Shown here: positions 54,752 to 63,831 of the stretch, piece after piece | How the letters are laid out: each line of letters begins with the position of its first letter | Numbering within the stretch: the stretch's first letter is position 1 | Assembly: GCF_040833985.1 (NCBI RefSeq) | Contig: NZ_CP162139.1 | Coordinates: 3,258,501 to 3,322,500 of the forward strand | Origin: Leptospira sp. WS4.C2 | GTDB lineage: Bacteria > Spirochaetota > Leptospiria > Leptospirales > Leptospiraceae | Direction of reading: 5' to 3' | DNA: 64,000 nucleotides | The notes under the pieces: generated by a model | Told to the model about the DNA's origin: nothing | What the model saw: only the letters and a program-made list of their open reading frames with translations | Database searches by the model: none | Position numbers and translations under genes: made by a program

Positions 54752-56265
54752 TGGCAGATCGCAATACAGAAAAACTCGATTTTTTTCTTATCTTCTCCGT
54801 AGTCCTCGTGGCAATGGCAGGAGTTCTCACTCTCTATACACAGGAAGCCAACACGGCAGATGGACTAGGAAGATGGTATAAACAATTCACCTTTGTTTTT
54901 GTGGGCCTTATCTCCATGTGGTTTATGTCTAGAATTAACTATCAGTTGATAGGTTCTTACGCCCTATTCATTTATATCTTCTCCATCGTATTACTCGTGC
55001 TCACTCTCATTCCGGGCATTGGTTATCTTCCTTCGGGTCGTGGGGCACGTTCTTGGTTAAAACTAGGACCGATCACTCTCCAAGCTTCTGAGTTTTCCAA
55101 ATTGGCAACGGTAATTTTACTTGGTCAGTATTTGGTTTTAAAAGAAAAGGAAATGCACAAAATAACGGTACTGATCATACCATTTATCATTTGTTTGGTG
55201 CCCATGCTTTTCATTATCTTACAACCGGATTTTGGAACAGCGGTGTCCTTTTTACCAATGTTATTCACCATGTTATATTTAGGTGGGGCAGACATTTTGC
55301 ATGTTGGCTCTCTATTGACCTTTGGCAGTATTTCACTCATGGTTCCCATGTATCTTGCTTATTCTCAATTGACTCTGATTCAACCGCTCATTGATTTACT
55401 TCGCAAAGATAACAAAACAGAACTGGTATCCATTGTAAACCAACTCCAAGGAAAAATCTGGCTCATCCTAGATGGAAAAAAAGTATCTGGATTGACCTTA
55501 CCTGGAATTGAAAACCCAAAAAATTTACAAATGATCAGAGAAGCAGCAGAAATCGTAAAAGATGAATATGCCAGTTTGGGTTTTAAAATTTTATCCAACG
55601 AAGCATTTATGTTTGGTCTTGGTGGAACACTCGCGCTCATCAGTTTAGTAATGATTTTTATCCGCATTGCCCGAGGTTCTAAAAATCTTAGAAACTATTA
55701 TATCACGATTGGAATTTTGGGACTCTCCATCCTCTCTGCCATTGCGGTACATAAATCGATTCCTTTCCGTGAAAACCAAGTCATTCGTCTCACAGCATTT
55801 CTAAACCCTGACCAATTCAAACAAGGGGCTGGTTACCAACTCCGAGCCTCCAAACCAGCAGTAGGTTCAGGAAAAGTTTTTGGTAAAGGACTCTTTCATG
55901 GTGAAATGACAGAAGGACGAATTCCTCATGTTCCCGAATCGGGAACGGACTTTATCTTTGCTTCCTGGGCAGAACAAACTGGATTTTTTGGCAGTGTACT
56001 TCTTTTATTTTTCCTGATGTCCATCCCTCTTCGAGGATTACAAATTAGTTTTGAAAGTAAAGATCGGTTTGGATCTTTACTTGCGGCAGGAATTGTGGCG
56101 ATGATATTTTTCCATATTGCTATCAATGTGGGAATTGTGATTGGCCTTCTTCCTGTAACAGGTGTTCCACTCACATTTATGAGTTACGGTGGATCGCATT
56201 TGGTTATGGCGATGACTGCCGTAGGAATTATTCTTTCGATTAAAAAACGTAAGTTTGCAAACTAA
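54751..56265 (+). CDS. rodA: Peptidoglycan glycosyltransferase RodA (FtsW/RodA/SpoVE family)
   Basis: 504 aa SEDS protein. Family motifs: [24 protein letters not shown] (in two pieces), [14 protein letters not shown], the late [20 protein letters not shown] and FMSYGGSH. Most RodA proteins are about 370-420 aa; here there is an extra stretch of about 90 residues at about 205-290 ([36 protein letters not shown]) between membrane segments, probably an extracytoplasmic insertion. Paired with PBP2. Confidence 0.94.
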   Translation: MADRNTEKLDFFLIFSVVLVAMAGVLTLYTQEANTADGLGRWYKQFTFVFVGLISMWFMSRINYQLIGSYALFIYIFSIVLLVLTLIPGIGYLPSGRGARSWLKLGPITLQASEFSKLATVILLGQYLVLKEKEMHKITVLIIPFIICLVPMLFIILQPDFGTAVSFLPMLFTMLYLGGADILHVGSLLTFGSISLMVPMYLAYSQLTLIQPLIDLLRKDNKTELVSIVNQLQGKIWLILDGKKVSGLTLPGIENPKNLQMIREAAEIVKDEYASLGFKILSNEAFMFGLGGTLALISLVMIFIRIARGSKNLRNYYITIGILGLSILSAIAVHKSIPFRENQVIRLTAFLNPDQFKQGAGYQLRASKPAVGSGKVFGKGLFHGEMTEGRIPHVPESGTDFIFASWAEQTGFFGSVLLLFFLMSIPLRGLQISFESKDRFGSLLAAGIVAMIFFHIAINVGIVIGLLPVTGVPLTFMSYGGSHLVMAMTAVGIILSIKKRKFAN

Positions 56266-56273
56266 AAATCGCC

Positions 56274-57038
56274 ATGAAAACAACCAAAAAAGAATTGGGG
56301 GCAGAAGAGTTTTTTCAGACAAAAATCAAATTAGAAAATGAATTGATTCGTCTGGAAGAACTCGAAAGAGATTCGAAAGACTGTATTACAAATATGATAC
56401 AACTTTCGGAACAACTGATTCAAATTTCTGAAACAAATGAATCTCCCTATTTTTTACAAAGAAGCAAACGGCTAAACGTAGAAATTCATAAGTTCAAAAT
56501 CAAAAATGAATACAAACAAAAAGAGTTTGATACCCTATTCCATATCTTAGATAAAATCAAATCAGAAGACAAAATTGAGTTTTTAGATTCTGCTTTAAAA
56601 AACAGAATCACTCAGATTGCAAATCGTCTCACAGAAAAAAAACAAACCCCAACAACGAATCAAGATCTAAAAGGAAAGTTGGTTTTTATCTGTTATGTGT
56701 TAGAAGGGGTAAACTTTCTCATTCCTAAAAAAAGTTACCGTATCCTTAGAAACATTCCTGCATTCAAAAAACAATTACGCATAGGAGAAAAATCGATTCC
56801 TTTGTTTCCCGGGCCAGGATTTATTTTAATGGAAGATGGTGATAAAAAACAAAAGAACGTGATCCTTATGAAGGACTCCTCCAAAAAAGACCACGGATTT
56901 TATTTTGATGAACTAAACGAAGATTGGGCTGTATCAAAAACTTCTTTTAAGGGAATCTTAGAAAAAGATTCTACAAATGGACAGGTTATAGGAAAAATCA
57001 AAAGGAAAGGAAAGTTATACCATTTAGTTAAAATTTAA
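56274..57038 (+). CDS. Hypothetical protein with coiled coil, downstream of rodA
   Basis: 254 aa. A long N-terminal coiled coil (about 10-130, Lys/Glu-rich), a short linker, then a beta-rich domain (about 140-250: LVFICYVLEGVNFLIPKKS, GPGFILMEDGDKKQKNVILM, GKIKRKGKLYHLV). The C-terminal layout is reminiscent of a CheW-like beta barrel but I cannot confirm it. It starts 8 bp after the rodA stop, so it is probably in the elongasome operon. Convergent with ribF (15-bp overlap). Confidence 0.7.
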   Translation: MKTTKKELGAEEFFQTKIKLENELIRLEELERDSKDCITNMIQLSEQLIQISETNESPYFLQRSKRLNVEIHKFKIKNEYKQKEFDTLFHILDKIKSEDKIEFLDSALKNRITQIANRLTEKKQTPTTNQDLKGKLVFICYVLEGVNFLIPKKSYRILRNIPAFKKQLRIGEKSIPLFPGPGFILMEDGDKKQKNVILMKDSSKKDHGFYFDELNEDWAVSKTSFKGILEKDSTNGQVIGKIKRKGKLYHLVKI

Positions 57039-57956
57039 AATACGAATACTCTCCTCTTTATCTTTTGTTAGCTGGCCTTTCAACTCATCTAAACCACTGA
57101 ATTTTTTTTCATCACGGATTTTATGAACTATTTCCAATTCCACTTCTTTTCCGTATAAATCTCCATCAAAATCAAAAACATTCACTTCTACATGAAGTCC
57201 TAATCCATCAAAAGTCGGATTGTGTCCAATGTTTACCATTCCCTTATGATCATGGCCGTTAAATTTTGCAAAACAAGCATAAACACCGATAGCCGGTAAA
57301 AGTTTATCCTCTGGAACTTTAATGTTTGCCGTAGGAAAATCAATGGTCCGTCCTCGTTTTGCACCTTCAAAAACAATGCCTGTTATATGATAATTCCTAC
57401 CCAAAAGGATTTTAGCTTCCTCCATTTCCCCTTTTTCTAAAAAACCACGAATAAGAGAAGAAGAGATTTTACTTTCCTTTTTTAAAACGGCTTCCTTTAA
57501 TTCTACCGCATAACCATACTTAGATTTATTAGAATCTAAAAGATTAAAGTCACCGCGACGTTCGGCTCCAAAAAAATGATTATAACCAATCACAATATGT
57601 TTGGCATTCAAAGTTTGAATCATAATCTTCTCTAAAAAATCTTCTGCAGGCATTTTAGAAAGTTCTAATGTAAAATCTAAAACTAATAAATAGTCGATTC
57701 CAAAACCGCGAATGAGTTCTTCTTTTTCCTTTTCGGATGATAGATATTTGAAATTTGGTTTTTTGCCAAGCACCACAGAAGGGTTGGGGTAGTATGTCAC
57801 AACGACTGAGGGGAGACCTAACTCCCTTGCTTTTTCCACAGTTCGGAGAAGTAGGGTTTGGTGGCCAACGTGGATCCCATCAAAGTTTCCGAGTGTCAAG
57901 GATGAGCCAGTTTGAAACTCGTTTTGGATCGATTCTAAAGAGCGAATAATTTTCAA
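57024..57956 (-). CDS. ribF: Bifunctional riboflavin kinase/FAD synthetase
   Basis: 310 aa. N-terminal FMN adenylyltransferase domain (GNFDGIHVGHQTLL, GYNHFFGAERRGD, VLKKESKISSSLIRG) and C-terminal flavokinase domain (GITFEG...KRGRTIDFPTANIKV, NIGHNPTFDG, LEIVHKIRDEKKF). Makes FMN and FAD; essential. The gene is transcribed opposite to its neighbours. Confidence 0.95.
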   Translation of the reverse strand: MKIIRSLESIQNEFQTGSSLTLGNFDGIHVGHQTLLLRTVEKARELGLPSVVVTYYPNPSVVLGKKPNFKYLSSEKEKEELIRGFGIDYLLVLDFTLELSKMPAEDFLEKIMIQTLNAKHIVIGYNHFFGAERRGDFNLLDSNKSKYGYAVELKEAVLKKESKISSSLIRGFLEKGEMEEAKILLGRNYHITGIVFEGAKRGRTIDFPTANIKVPEDKLLPAIGVYACFAKFNGHDHKGMVNIGHNPTFDGLGLHVEVNVFDFDGDLYGKEVELEIVHKIRDEKKFSGLDELKGQLTKDKEESIRILNFN

Positions 57957-58001
57957 AGGGGGACTTGTCTCGTAATCCGATACTTGTACTAGGTGCTTCC
58001 A

Positions 58002-58562
58002 TTGAAACTACGAATCCTTCTCCTTACGGCAATCTTTTTATCATGCTTTGTTTCGGTGTTCGCAAAAGACTCTCAAATTCCGAAACAGGAATTTGGATTG
58101 GAAGAAGGACTACTCCCTGAAGATATTTCTACATTCCCAGAACTAAAAACCTGGGCGATCTACCAATCCTATGAATTGGAACCAGACACCCCACACCTCG
58201 GACTCCAAGACTATATTTGTCGTATGGTTCCAGAAACAGGACTCCGTTTCCTTTTGGAAAAACCAATTGTCTCCAAATCAACAGCCTACCTCTATTTAGA
58301 TGTAACTCGCTACCGACCCTTAAAAGGTTCCAAATTCAAACCGAAGAAATTGAACATTCTGGTAAATGGAAGACACAAACTTTCTATCTATGCCGACCGA
58401 AGTCAAAGTTTCTCCAATCCGGTCGAAATTCCTTTGGAACCTTCCGAATACCCAGATGGGAAGATTTATGTCGATCTGGTACCAAGCAATAACTCGCTCG
58501 GTCGCTTTTGGGGGGTTTGGGATGCTTTTGTATTGGAAAATCGACTAGAAGCGAGAGATTAA
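58002..58562 (+). CDS. Hypothetical secreted protein, about 186 aa
   Basis: Signal peptide with cleavage near VFA-K. The mature part, about 165 aa, is a beta-sandwich-like sequence with repeated 'KFKPKKLNILVNGRHKLSIY' style strands. I do not recognise a family. TTG 58002 has AGGTG 6 nt upstream and gives MKLRILLLTAIF; a GTG at 57993 would add three residues. Divergent from ribF. Confidence 0.65.
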   Translation: MKLRILLLTAIFLSCFVSVFAKDSQIPKQEFGLEEGLLPEDISTFPELKTWAIYQSYELEPDTPHLGLQDYICRMVPETGLRFLLEKPIVSKSTAYLYLDVTRYRPLKGSKFKPKKLNILVNGRHKLSIYADRSQSFSNPVEIPLEPSEYPDGKIYVDLVPSNNSLGRFWGVWDAFVLENRLEARD

Positions 58563-58572
58563 AAGGAAACGA

Positions 58573-58917
58573 CTAAACTGCGTATTTTTCGCGGTATTCA
58601 TCTTCCCCAATGGTTTGAAAGTAACTTGTAAGCCCTGCTACTTTGAAAACCTTTTCAATGGCCGGTTTCATATTGGCAATGGAGAATTTACCCTTCAATT
58701 CTTGGACATAATTCAGTTGTTTGATAAGCATTCCAATTCCAGAGGAATCTATATAATTGAGTTTCTCTAAATTGATGATGACATGCAGATTTTCAGTGGG
58801 TTGTGTAGGAACATTGGTTTCCAGGAAGTTTTTAAAATCCAGGGAAGTGTAAATGTCCAAACTTCCGGAAATGCTGATCACGTAGGCGTCTGCATTCTTT
58901 TTCAGATTTATTTCCAT
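58573..58917 (-). CDS. STAS-domain anti-sigma factor antagonist
   Basis: 114 aa STAS domain with candidate phospho-serines Ser58/Ser59 in LNYIDSSGIGMLI, the classic SpoIIAA-type site. It is a second STAS protein in this window; the partner kinase and phosphatase cannot be named from position, but SpoIIE proteins are encoded at 10830 and 38249. Convergent with the 58002 gene. Confidence 0.9.
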   Translation of the reverse strand: MEINLKKNADAYVISISGSLDIYTSLDFKNFLETNVPTQPTENLHVIINLEKLNYIDSSGIGMLIKQLNYVQELKGKFSIANMKPAIEKVFKVAGLTSYFQTIGEDEYREKYAV

Positions 58918-59035
58918 GGGAGACCTTCCGCTAGGGTCGGGTTTTTACGTTTTTTATCAACCTTATTTTTAACAAATTAATGATTTCATTTCAAAAGTCG
59001 AAAATATATATAGAGTCTACTACCTGGGAGTTCGT

Positions 59036-59755
59036 ATGCGCATCTCGTTTGTCCTAATTTTATCCTTTCTACTCACCGTCGGCCTTTTTGCTGCTGATGA
59101 AAAAAATGAACCTGCTAGCCAAGCAGATTCCCAGAAGTTAAACCCGGATGGAAGTATTGCTCTCATTCCTTATAATGCCAAACAACAACAGAAGATCGAA
59201 CGAATTGGCAAAGAAGTGGATGATTATCATGCCGTGATCAATGATAAGGTTAAATTCTTAAGTTTCGAAAAGAAAATCAAAGATAGTCGTTATGGTCAAG
59301 TGACCAACGCAAGGGAAATCCACCTACCCTTTGAACCAAGTTATGTCCTACACAGTCGTTTTGTGATGAAATTGAAAGGTGGCGGCGGCGCAGAAGGCGG
59401 TGGATTCTCATTAGATGAGATCTCTTTTTGGTCAAGAAAATCACTTACTGAAAAAGGCAAAGACCCAGTAACTACCTATCGCGAATTAAAAAACAATACA
59501 ACTGGTGGAGTCAAAGGACTTGTACTTTCTGTTCGTACAGTTACTAATGCAGATGATAATACATTAAACTTTGAGTTAGAAAAAATCCAAAGCCCTTGGG
59601 AACGTTTGCGTTTAGCAGCAGCTTACCGAGACAGACTTCGCGAAGTGGCAAGAACCATTGATAGATACATCCAAGCAAAAGGAAAGTTAGAAACTCGAAT
59701 GGTTTCTGAATCCGTAATGGAAGTTTCTGTCAGCGGGGATTTTCAAGAACCATAA
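59036..59755 (+). CDS. Hypothetical exported protein, 239 aa
   Basis: Signal peptide about 1-19 (LFA-A). The mature protein has a helical start, a Gly-rich turn (KLKGGGGAEGGGFSLDE), a beta segment and a helical C-terminus with many Arg (RLRLAAAYRDRLREVARTID). No family recognised. SD GGGAG precedes the ATG. It is followed after 16 bp by a J-domain gene on the same strand. Confidence 0.75.
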   Translation: MRISFVLILSFLLTVGLFAADEKNEPASQADSQKLNPDGSIALIPYNAKQQQKIERIGKEVDDYHAVINDKVKFLSFEKKIKDSRYGQVTNAREIHLPFEPSYVLHSRFVMKLKGGGGAEGGGFSLDEISFWSRKSLTEKGKDPVTTYRELKNNTTGGVKGLVLSVRTVTNADDNTLNFELEKIQSPWERLRLAAAYRDRLREVARTIDRYIQAKGKLETRMVSESVMEVSVSGDFQEP

Positions 59756-59771
59756 TGATAACGAGGGTGGA

Positions 59772-60476
59772 ATGAGTCACTCCATACCACCACCTACCAA
59801 CCTTTACGAAGTCCTAGAGATTCCCTTTGGCGCGACGACGGAAGAGATTAAATCCTCTTTCCGTCACCTAGTAAAACAATTCCATCCTGACATCCCTGTC
59901 ACAGGTTCTTATTCCAAATTCCAAAGCCTTTACTTCGCATACCAAACCTTAACAGGGGAAGGACGAAAGTCTTATGATGATGAATTCAAAAAAAACTATG
60001 CTCGTGAATTTTTAAAACGCAAACTAGAAGAACACCCCATCGTACTACCAGTATCTCGTGTTCGATTCACTACTGGAATTTTAGAGCTCGCCAAACGTGG
60101 ATTAATGAGAAAAGGATTCCGTAACAAAGACAGACGAAAGGTTACGGGAATTGATTATGATTTGATCATCGATTTGAAAGAATCAGAAATTATAAGGCCA
60201 GTGATTGCAGTCATCCCCCTGACCGTAAGGATTGTTTGTCGAGATTGTATGGGTGGCGATCCCCACTGCCCTGCTTGTAATGGAAGGGGAAGTTACAAAG
60301 GCTACAAAAATTTAAAAGTGGAATTTCCTATTTCTGCCCTCATCCAAGGTAAGGTATTTGAATTTGATCTCTCCAAATTCAGGCCAGATTCCTTTACCCA
60401 TTTTAAGAAAAAATACCTACGGGTGAAACTCTTGGTTCATAAAAATATCCCTTTACGGGTTAAGAGTGCTGTCTAA
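59772..60476 (+). CDS. J-domain protein with one cysteine cluster
   Basis: 234 aa. N-terminal J domain (about 10-75) with the HPD motif at 38-40 (KQFHPDIPV), the Hsp70-stimulating site. A C-terminal part contains CRDCMGGDPHCPACNGRG, which resembles one zinc-binding cluster of DnaJ rather than the usual two, and a short beta region. It is a non-canonical DnaJ-type co-chaperone, not DnaJ itself. Twelve bp before manA. Confidence 0.85.
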   Translation: MSHSIPPPTNLYEVLEIPFGATTEEIKSSFRHLVKQFHPDIPVTGSYSKFQSLYFAYQTLTGEGRKSYDDEFKKNYAREFLKRKLEEHPIVLPVSRVRFTTGILELAKRGLMRKGFRNKDRRKVTGIDYDLIIDLKESEIIRPVIAVIPLTVRIVCRDCMGGDPHCPACNGRGSYKGYKNLKVEFPISALIQGKVFEFDLSKFRPDSFTHFKKKYLRVKLLVHKNIPLRVKSAV

Positions 60477-60487
60477 AAAGGAAATCG

Positions 60488-61504
60488 ATGGAAAAGATTC
60501 CCAAAGTTCTATTTTTAACCCCCCTATATAAAGAAAAAATCTGGGGAGGAAGGAAATTGGAAACATCACTCGGCAGGAAAATTCCAGAAGGGTTCATTGG
60601 AGAATCTTGGGAAGTTTCCGTTTATGGAACCGATATATCCCCAATCAAAAATCCAGAGTTCCAAAATCTACCGCTAACAGAACTTATACGAAAAGCTCCT
60701 AATGAAGTTTTAGGCAAACCTTTCTCTGGGTCAGGATTACCTTTACTAGTAAAGGTAATCGATGCCAAAGAAAAACTATCAGTTCAAGTTCATCCCGATG
60801 ATGATTATGCACTCAAATACGATCCAAAGTCAAACGGCAAAAAAGAATGTTGGTATGTATTGTACGCAGACCCTGGGGCAGAATTGGTAGTTGGATTTGA
60901 TACTCATACAAATCGCGAAGAATATGATGCTCTTGTAAAACAAAACTTAGGGGAAAACGTTCTAAAAAAATGGAAAGTAAAGTCTGGGGATGTGTTTTTA
61001 TTAAATCCAGGCACAATACACGCAATAGGTGGAGGAGTTTTACTTTTAGAAGTACAACAATCCTCCGATTCTACCTACCGAGTTTACGATTACGGTCGGT
61101 TGGGAGATGATGGAAAGCCAAGAGAGCTCCATTTAGAAAAAGCTCTAGCAGTCCTTAATTTTCAAAAATCCGATGGGTCAGAAAAACAAACCAAACAACT
61201 AATCACTTACCATCCTTTCCCAAGGTATCTTTTTACTTCGAATGATAAATTCCGATTGGAATCTTGGGAATTTGACCAAGCCCAAAACTTTAACTTCTCC
61301 CAGTTATGTGATCCGGTGGCATTTGGTATTTTTTATACTGTGTCTGGATCTGTTTATTTTCCTGAATTGCAAATGTCTGTCGGTCCGAACGAAACGTTTT
61401 TGGTCACGGCAACAGGATTTAAAGAAACCATCTCTGCCTTCGCGGAAACGGGAACCAAGCTTGCTTTTATGTCACCAGGTTCCGATACCGTAAAATATCA
61501 ATAA
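60488..61504 (+). CDS. manA: Mannose-6-phosphate isomerase, class I
   Basis: 338 aa cupin-fold zinc enzyme that interconverts fructose-6-P and mannose-6-P, feeding GDP-mannose and surface sugar synthesis. Zinc-binding region QVHPDDDYA, the GTIHAIGGGVLLLEVQQSSD block and the RVYDYGR motif (active-site Arg) are present. It follows the J-domain gene by 12 bp. Confidence 0.93.
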   Translation: MEKIPKVLFLTPLYKEKIWGGRKLETSLGRKIPEGFIGESWEVSVYGTDISPIKNPEFQNLPLTELIRKAPNEVLGKPFSGSGLPLLVKVIDAKEKLSVQVHPDDDYALKYDPKSNGKKECWYVLYADPGAELVVGFDTHTNREEYDALVKQNLGENVLKKWKVKSGDVFLLNPGTIHAIGGGVLLLEVQQSSDSTYRVYDYGRLGDDGKPRELHLEKALAVLNFQKSDGSEKQTKQLITYHPFPRYLFTSNDKFRLESWEFDQAQNFNFSQLCDPVAFGIFYTVSGSVYFPELQMSVGPNETFLVTATGFKETISAFAETGTKLAFMSPGSDTVKYQ

Positions 61505-61513
61505 CGACCCCTA

Positions 61514-61540
61514 TTGACAATCTAATAGAATCGCTATAAT
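61514..61540 (+). promoter_or_regulatory. Consensus promoter of the small exported-protein gene
   Basis: TTGACA (61514-61519) and TATAAT (61535-61540), both exact consensus, with a short 15-bp spacer, 20 bp before the ATG at 61560 and its AGAGAGG site. Confidence 0.65.
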
Positions 61541-61559
61541 AGTGACCAGAGAGGTTTCT

Positions 61560-61862
61560 ATGAAAAAAATAATTACCCTATTACTCGTGTTAGCATCTAC
61601 ATCTGTATTTGCTTTGTCTGACTTGGAAAATCTGATGATTAAAGAGGCAAATTCATCAGAAAGTAAACAAGCGGCGCGCACGTATCTAAACTCAATGGCA
61701 AAAGAGAAAGAAGCAAGTGCGGTAAGACATGAAAAAATGGCAGGAAACAAAGGTGGAAAAGCAATCACTGAAGCTAAGTTTAAAGAACATTGTTTAAACC
61801 TAGCGAAGGAATTTCGAGCAGAAGCAGCAGAGTATAAAAAAGCTGCAGATGATTTGAAATAG
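61560..61862 (+). CDS. Small exported helical protein, 100 aa
   Basis: Signal peptide about 1-19 (MKKIITLLLVLASTSVFA). The mature part is helical, rich in Ala, Lys and Glu (ARTYLNSMAKEKEASAVRHEK, LAKEFRAEAAEYKKAADD), with one Cys. ATG 61560 is chosen over an upstream start because it has AGAGAGG 6 nt before it and begins the signal peptide. Strong consensus promoter upstream suggests high expression. No family recognised. Confidence 0.75.
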   Translation: MKKIITLLLVLASTSVFALSDLENLMIKEANSSESKQAARTYLNSMAKEKEASAVRHEKMAGNKGGKAITEAKFKEHCLNLAKEFRAEAAEYKKAADDLK

Positions 61863-61879
61863 ATTTCTAATCCTATATT

Positions 61880-62740
61880 TTAGGTGGGCAAAGGAATCCA
61901 ATCTGTTTCGCCTGGAACTTTCGGAAATTCATCTTTTGCCCATCTTTCCTTGGCTCTTTCGATGGTTTCCTGGCTTGTGGAAACAAAATTCCAATAAAGA
62001 TGTCTTTTTTCTGTTAACGGCTCGCCACCGAGTAACATCAAACGGCTGTTTTGTTTGGCTTTGAATGTAACCGCTGTACCTTTTTCAAATAAAACCATCG
62101 ATCCGACTGTATACGATTCTCCATTCGACTCAATGGAACCGCGAGAAACATAAAGGCCCGCCTCCTCCTTGTCGGAGAGAATCCAATTTACAGTATCAGC
62201 TTCTGGTTTCATTTCAATATCTGCATAAAATAATGGGGAATGAACGGTGGCCGGTGAGTGTAGTCCGAGAAAATTCCCACCTAACAATCGAAAGATCAAT
62301 CCATCTTTTTTTAAAACCGGGATTTCCAATTCAGAAAAGTGTTCAAAACTTGGATCCATTTCTTCTTTCTCTTTTGGCAAAGCAATCCAAGTTTGAATGC
62401 CCTCCATAACTTCATACTTAGCATCAAATTTAGAGCGTTCACTGTGTACGATACCGGAACCTGCAACCATCCAATTGGTTTCATGCGGCCGAATGTCCAT
62501 CTCCACTTTCAAACTATCTCTGTGGGTGATCACACCATCATATAAAAAAGTGATGGTGGCAAGGCCAATATGAGGATGGGCACGAACCACAAGTTCTTCT
62601 CCAGTGACTACAGGGACTGGTCCAAAATGATCAAAAAAAACAAAGGGACCCACCGAGCGTTTTTCCATCGCAGGAAGAACACGACGGATGATAAAACTGT
62701 CTCCTAAATCTTTGGAGTGGCCAACGAGTGATCTTGTCAT
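61880..62740 (-). CDS. Pirin family protein
   Basis: 286 aa bicupin. Pirin core visible: VGPFVFFDHFGPVPV, VRAHPHIGLATITFLYDG (metal-binding His-x-His), GDVYD-like HRDSLKVEMDIRPHETNWM, GIVHSER, and the second cupin with GGEPLTEKRHLYWNFV. Bacterial pirins act as quercetinases or redox-linked regulators; function here is open. Overlaps the 62737 gene by 4 bp (ATGA). Confidence 0.92.
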   Translation of the reverse strand: MTRSLVGHSKDLGDSFIIRRVLPAMEKRSVGPFVFFDHFGPVPVVTGEELVVRAHPHIGLATITFLYDGVITHRDSLKVEMDIRPHETNWMVAGSGIVHSERSKFDAKYEVMEGIQTWIALPKEKEEMDPSFEHFSELEIPVLKKDGLIFRLLGGNFLGLHSPATVHSPLFYADIEMKPEADTVNWILSDKEEAGLYVSRGSIESNGESYTVGSMVLFEKGTAVTFKAKQNSRLMLLGGEPLTEKRHLYWNFVSTSQETIERAKERWAKDEFPKVPGETDWIPLPT

Positions 62741-63816
62741 TTGGATTTAGACTTCTTAGCTTTCGGTTTTGGATTTAGTTTTGGTTTGGATATTTTCTTT
62801 TTCGGCTGGGGCTTTTGTTTTTTGGCCGGTTTGTTTGTAGTTTTACCGACAGTCCCTTGTGATTCTTCTACCTTTCCCACAAAAAGCCCGATGGCTTCTT
62901 TTCCCTTCGTCCAGTGGGCTTTGTCCCTGGCATTGAAGTAGAGGATAAAGATTTTTTCTGCTTCGGAATATTTTACATCACAAGCATATACATGACTTGC
63001 CTTCCATCCCTTTCCCGTGGGACCAAGGATAGGGGTTTGGTTGATTCTTTCAAAGCTAAGACCATCTTCACTTTGTAAAAACAAAATCGCCGAACACGAT
63101 TCCTTCCTTACTGGATTCCAAAAGATCCCATTTTGAAATCCAAGGTAACGCCCTTTCCATTCGATCACTTTAATTGAACCGGCACCCAAATTACAAAATG
63201 GATCCATTTCATTTGGCGAAATGATTGGATCTGAGAAATAAGAAAACGGTCCGAGAGGAGAAGCCGATTCCGCAACCGTTATGTGTTTCGGCTCACAAAA
63301 GCCACAATCAGGAATATAAACCAACGAGGAAGAAAAGTACATTCTGTACTTTTTTCCAAACTTCACCAAACAAGGATTACTGACTGATTCGCCATAGTTT
63401 GGATCTTTATGGAATGGAAATTTTGGTTCAATGACAGTTTTTGGAGAGGACCAAGTCTTTAAATCTTGGCTAGTTCTGACTTCGATTCGTGATTTCCACT
63501 TTCTGTAAGGAAACCAAGACATAAGAACATGAAGGAATTTATACTTTTCATAATAAAGATAATAGGTTTTATCTTCGTAGAAGATAAACGGACGCATGGC
63601 ATTCCAAACCACAGTTTTTCTCTTTTCCCAATGGATACCATCTTCTGAGAGAAATTCTTGTACACCGAATATATTGTGAGCAAAGAGATGCCAAAGTCCA
63701 TCTGTGCAATTTTCAGGAAATAAAAAACTCGGATCCGCCAAAACGGGTGATGGGAATCCGGGTTTTAAAATGGGATCGTCTTGGTATAATTGCCAATAGA
63801 TGTTTTGTTTGTTCAA
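62737..63816 (-). CDS. Five-bladed beta-propeller, glycosidase-like protein with basic tail
   Basis: 359 aa. GH43/GH32-style propeller repeats: LADPSFLFPENCTDGLWHLFA, EFLSEDGIHWEKRKTVVWN, FIFYEDKTYYLYYEKYK, YRMYFSSSLVYIPDCG. The pattern of paired WH/YY strands suggests a glycosidase fold, but catalytic residues cannot be assigned. The C-terminal 40 residues are Lys/Pro-rich (PAKKQKPQPKKKISKPK), an unusual basic tail. No signal peptide. Possibly cleaves or senses a sugar; function not assigned. Confidence 0.75.
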   Translation of the reverse strand: MNKQNIYWQLYQDDPILKPGFPSPVLADPSFLFPENCTDGLWHLFAHNIFGVQEFLSEDGIHWEKRKTVVWNAMRPFIFYEDKTYYLYYEKYKFLHVLMSWFPYRKWKSRIEVRTSQDLKTWSSPKTVIEPKFPFHKDPNYGESVSNPCLVKFGKKYRMYFSSSLVYIPDCGFCEPKHITVAESASPLGPFSYFSDPIISPNEMDPFCNLGAGSIKVIEWKGRYLGFQNGIFWNPVRKESCSAILFLQSEDGLSFERINQTPILGPTGKGWKASHVYACDVKYSEAEKIFILYFNARDKAHWTKGKEAIGLFVGKVEESQGTVGKTTNKPAKKQKPQPKKKISKPKLNPKPKAKKSKSK

Positions 63817-63831
63817 TCGAAATGAATTTCC

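Noticed and set aside
59036..59755. Flagellar sheath protein (FlaA or Fcp family)
   Set aside because: The size and signal peptide are compatible, but no diagnostic motif was recognised.
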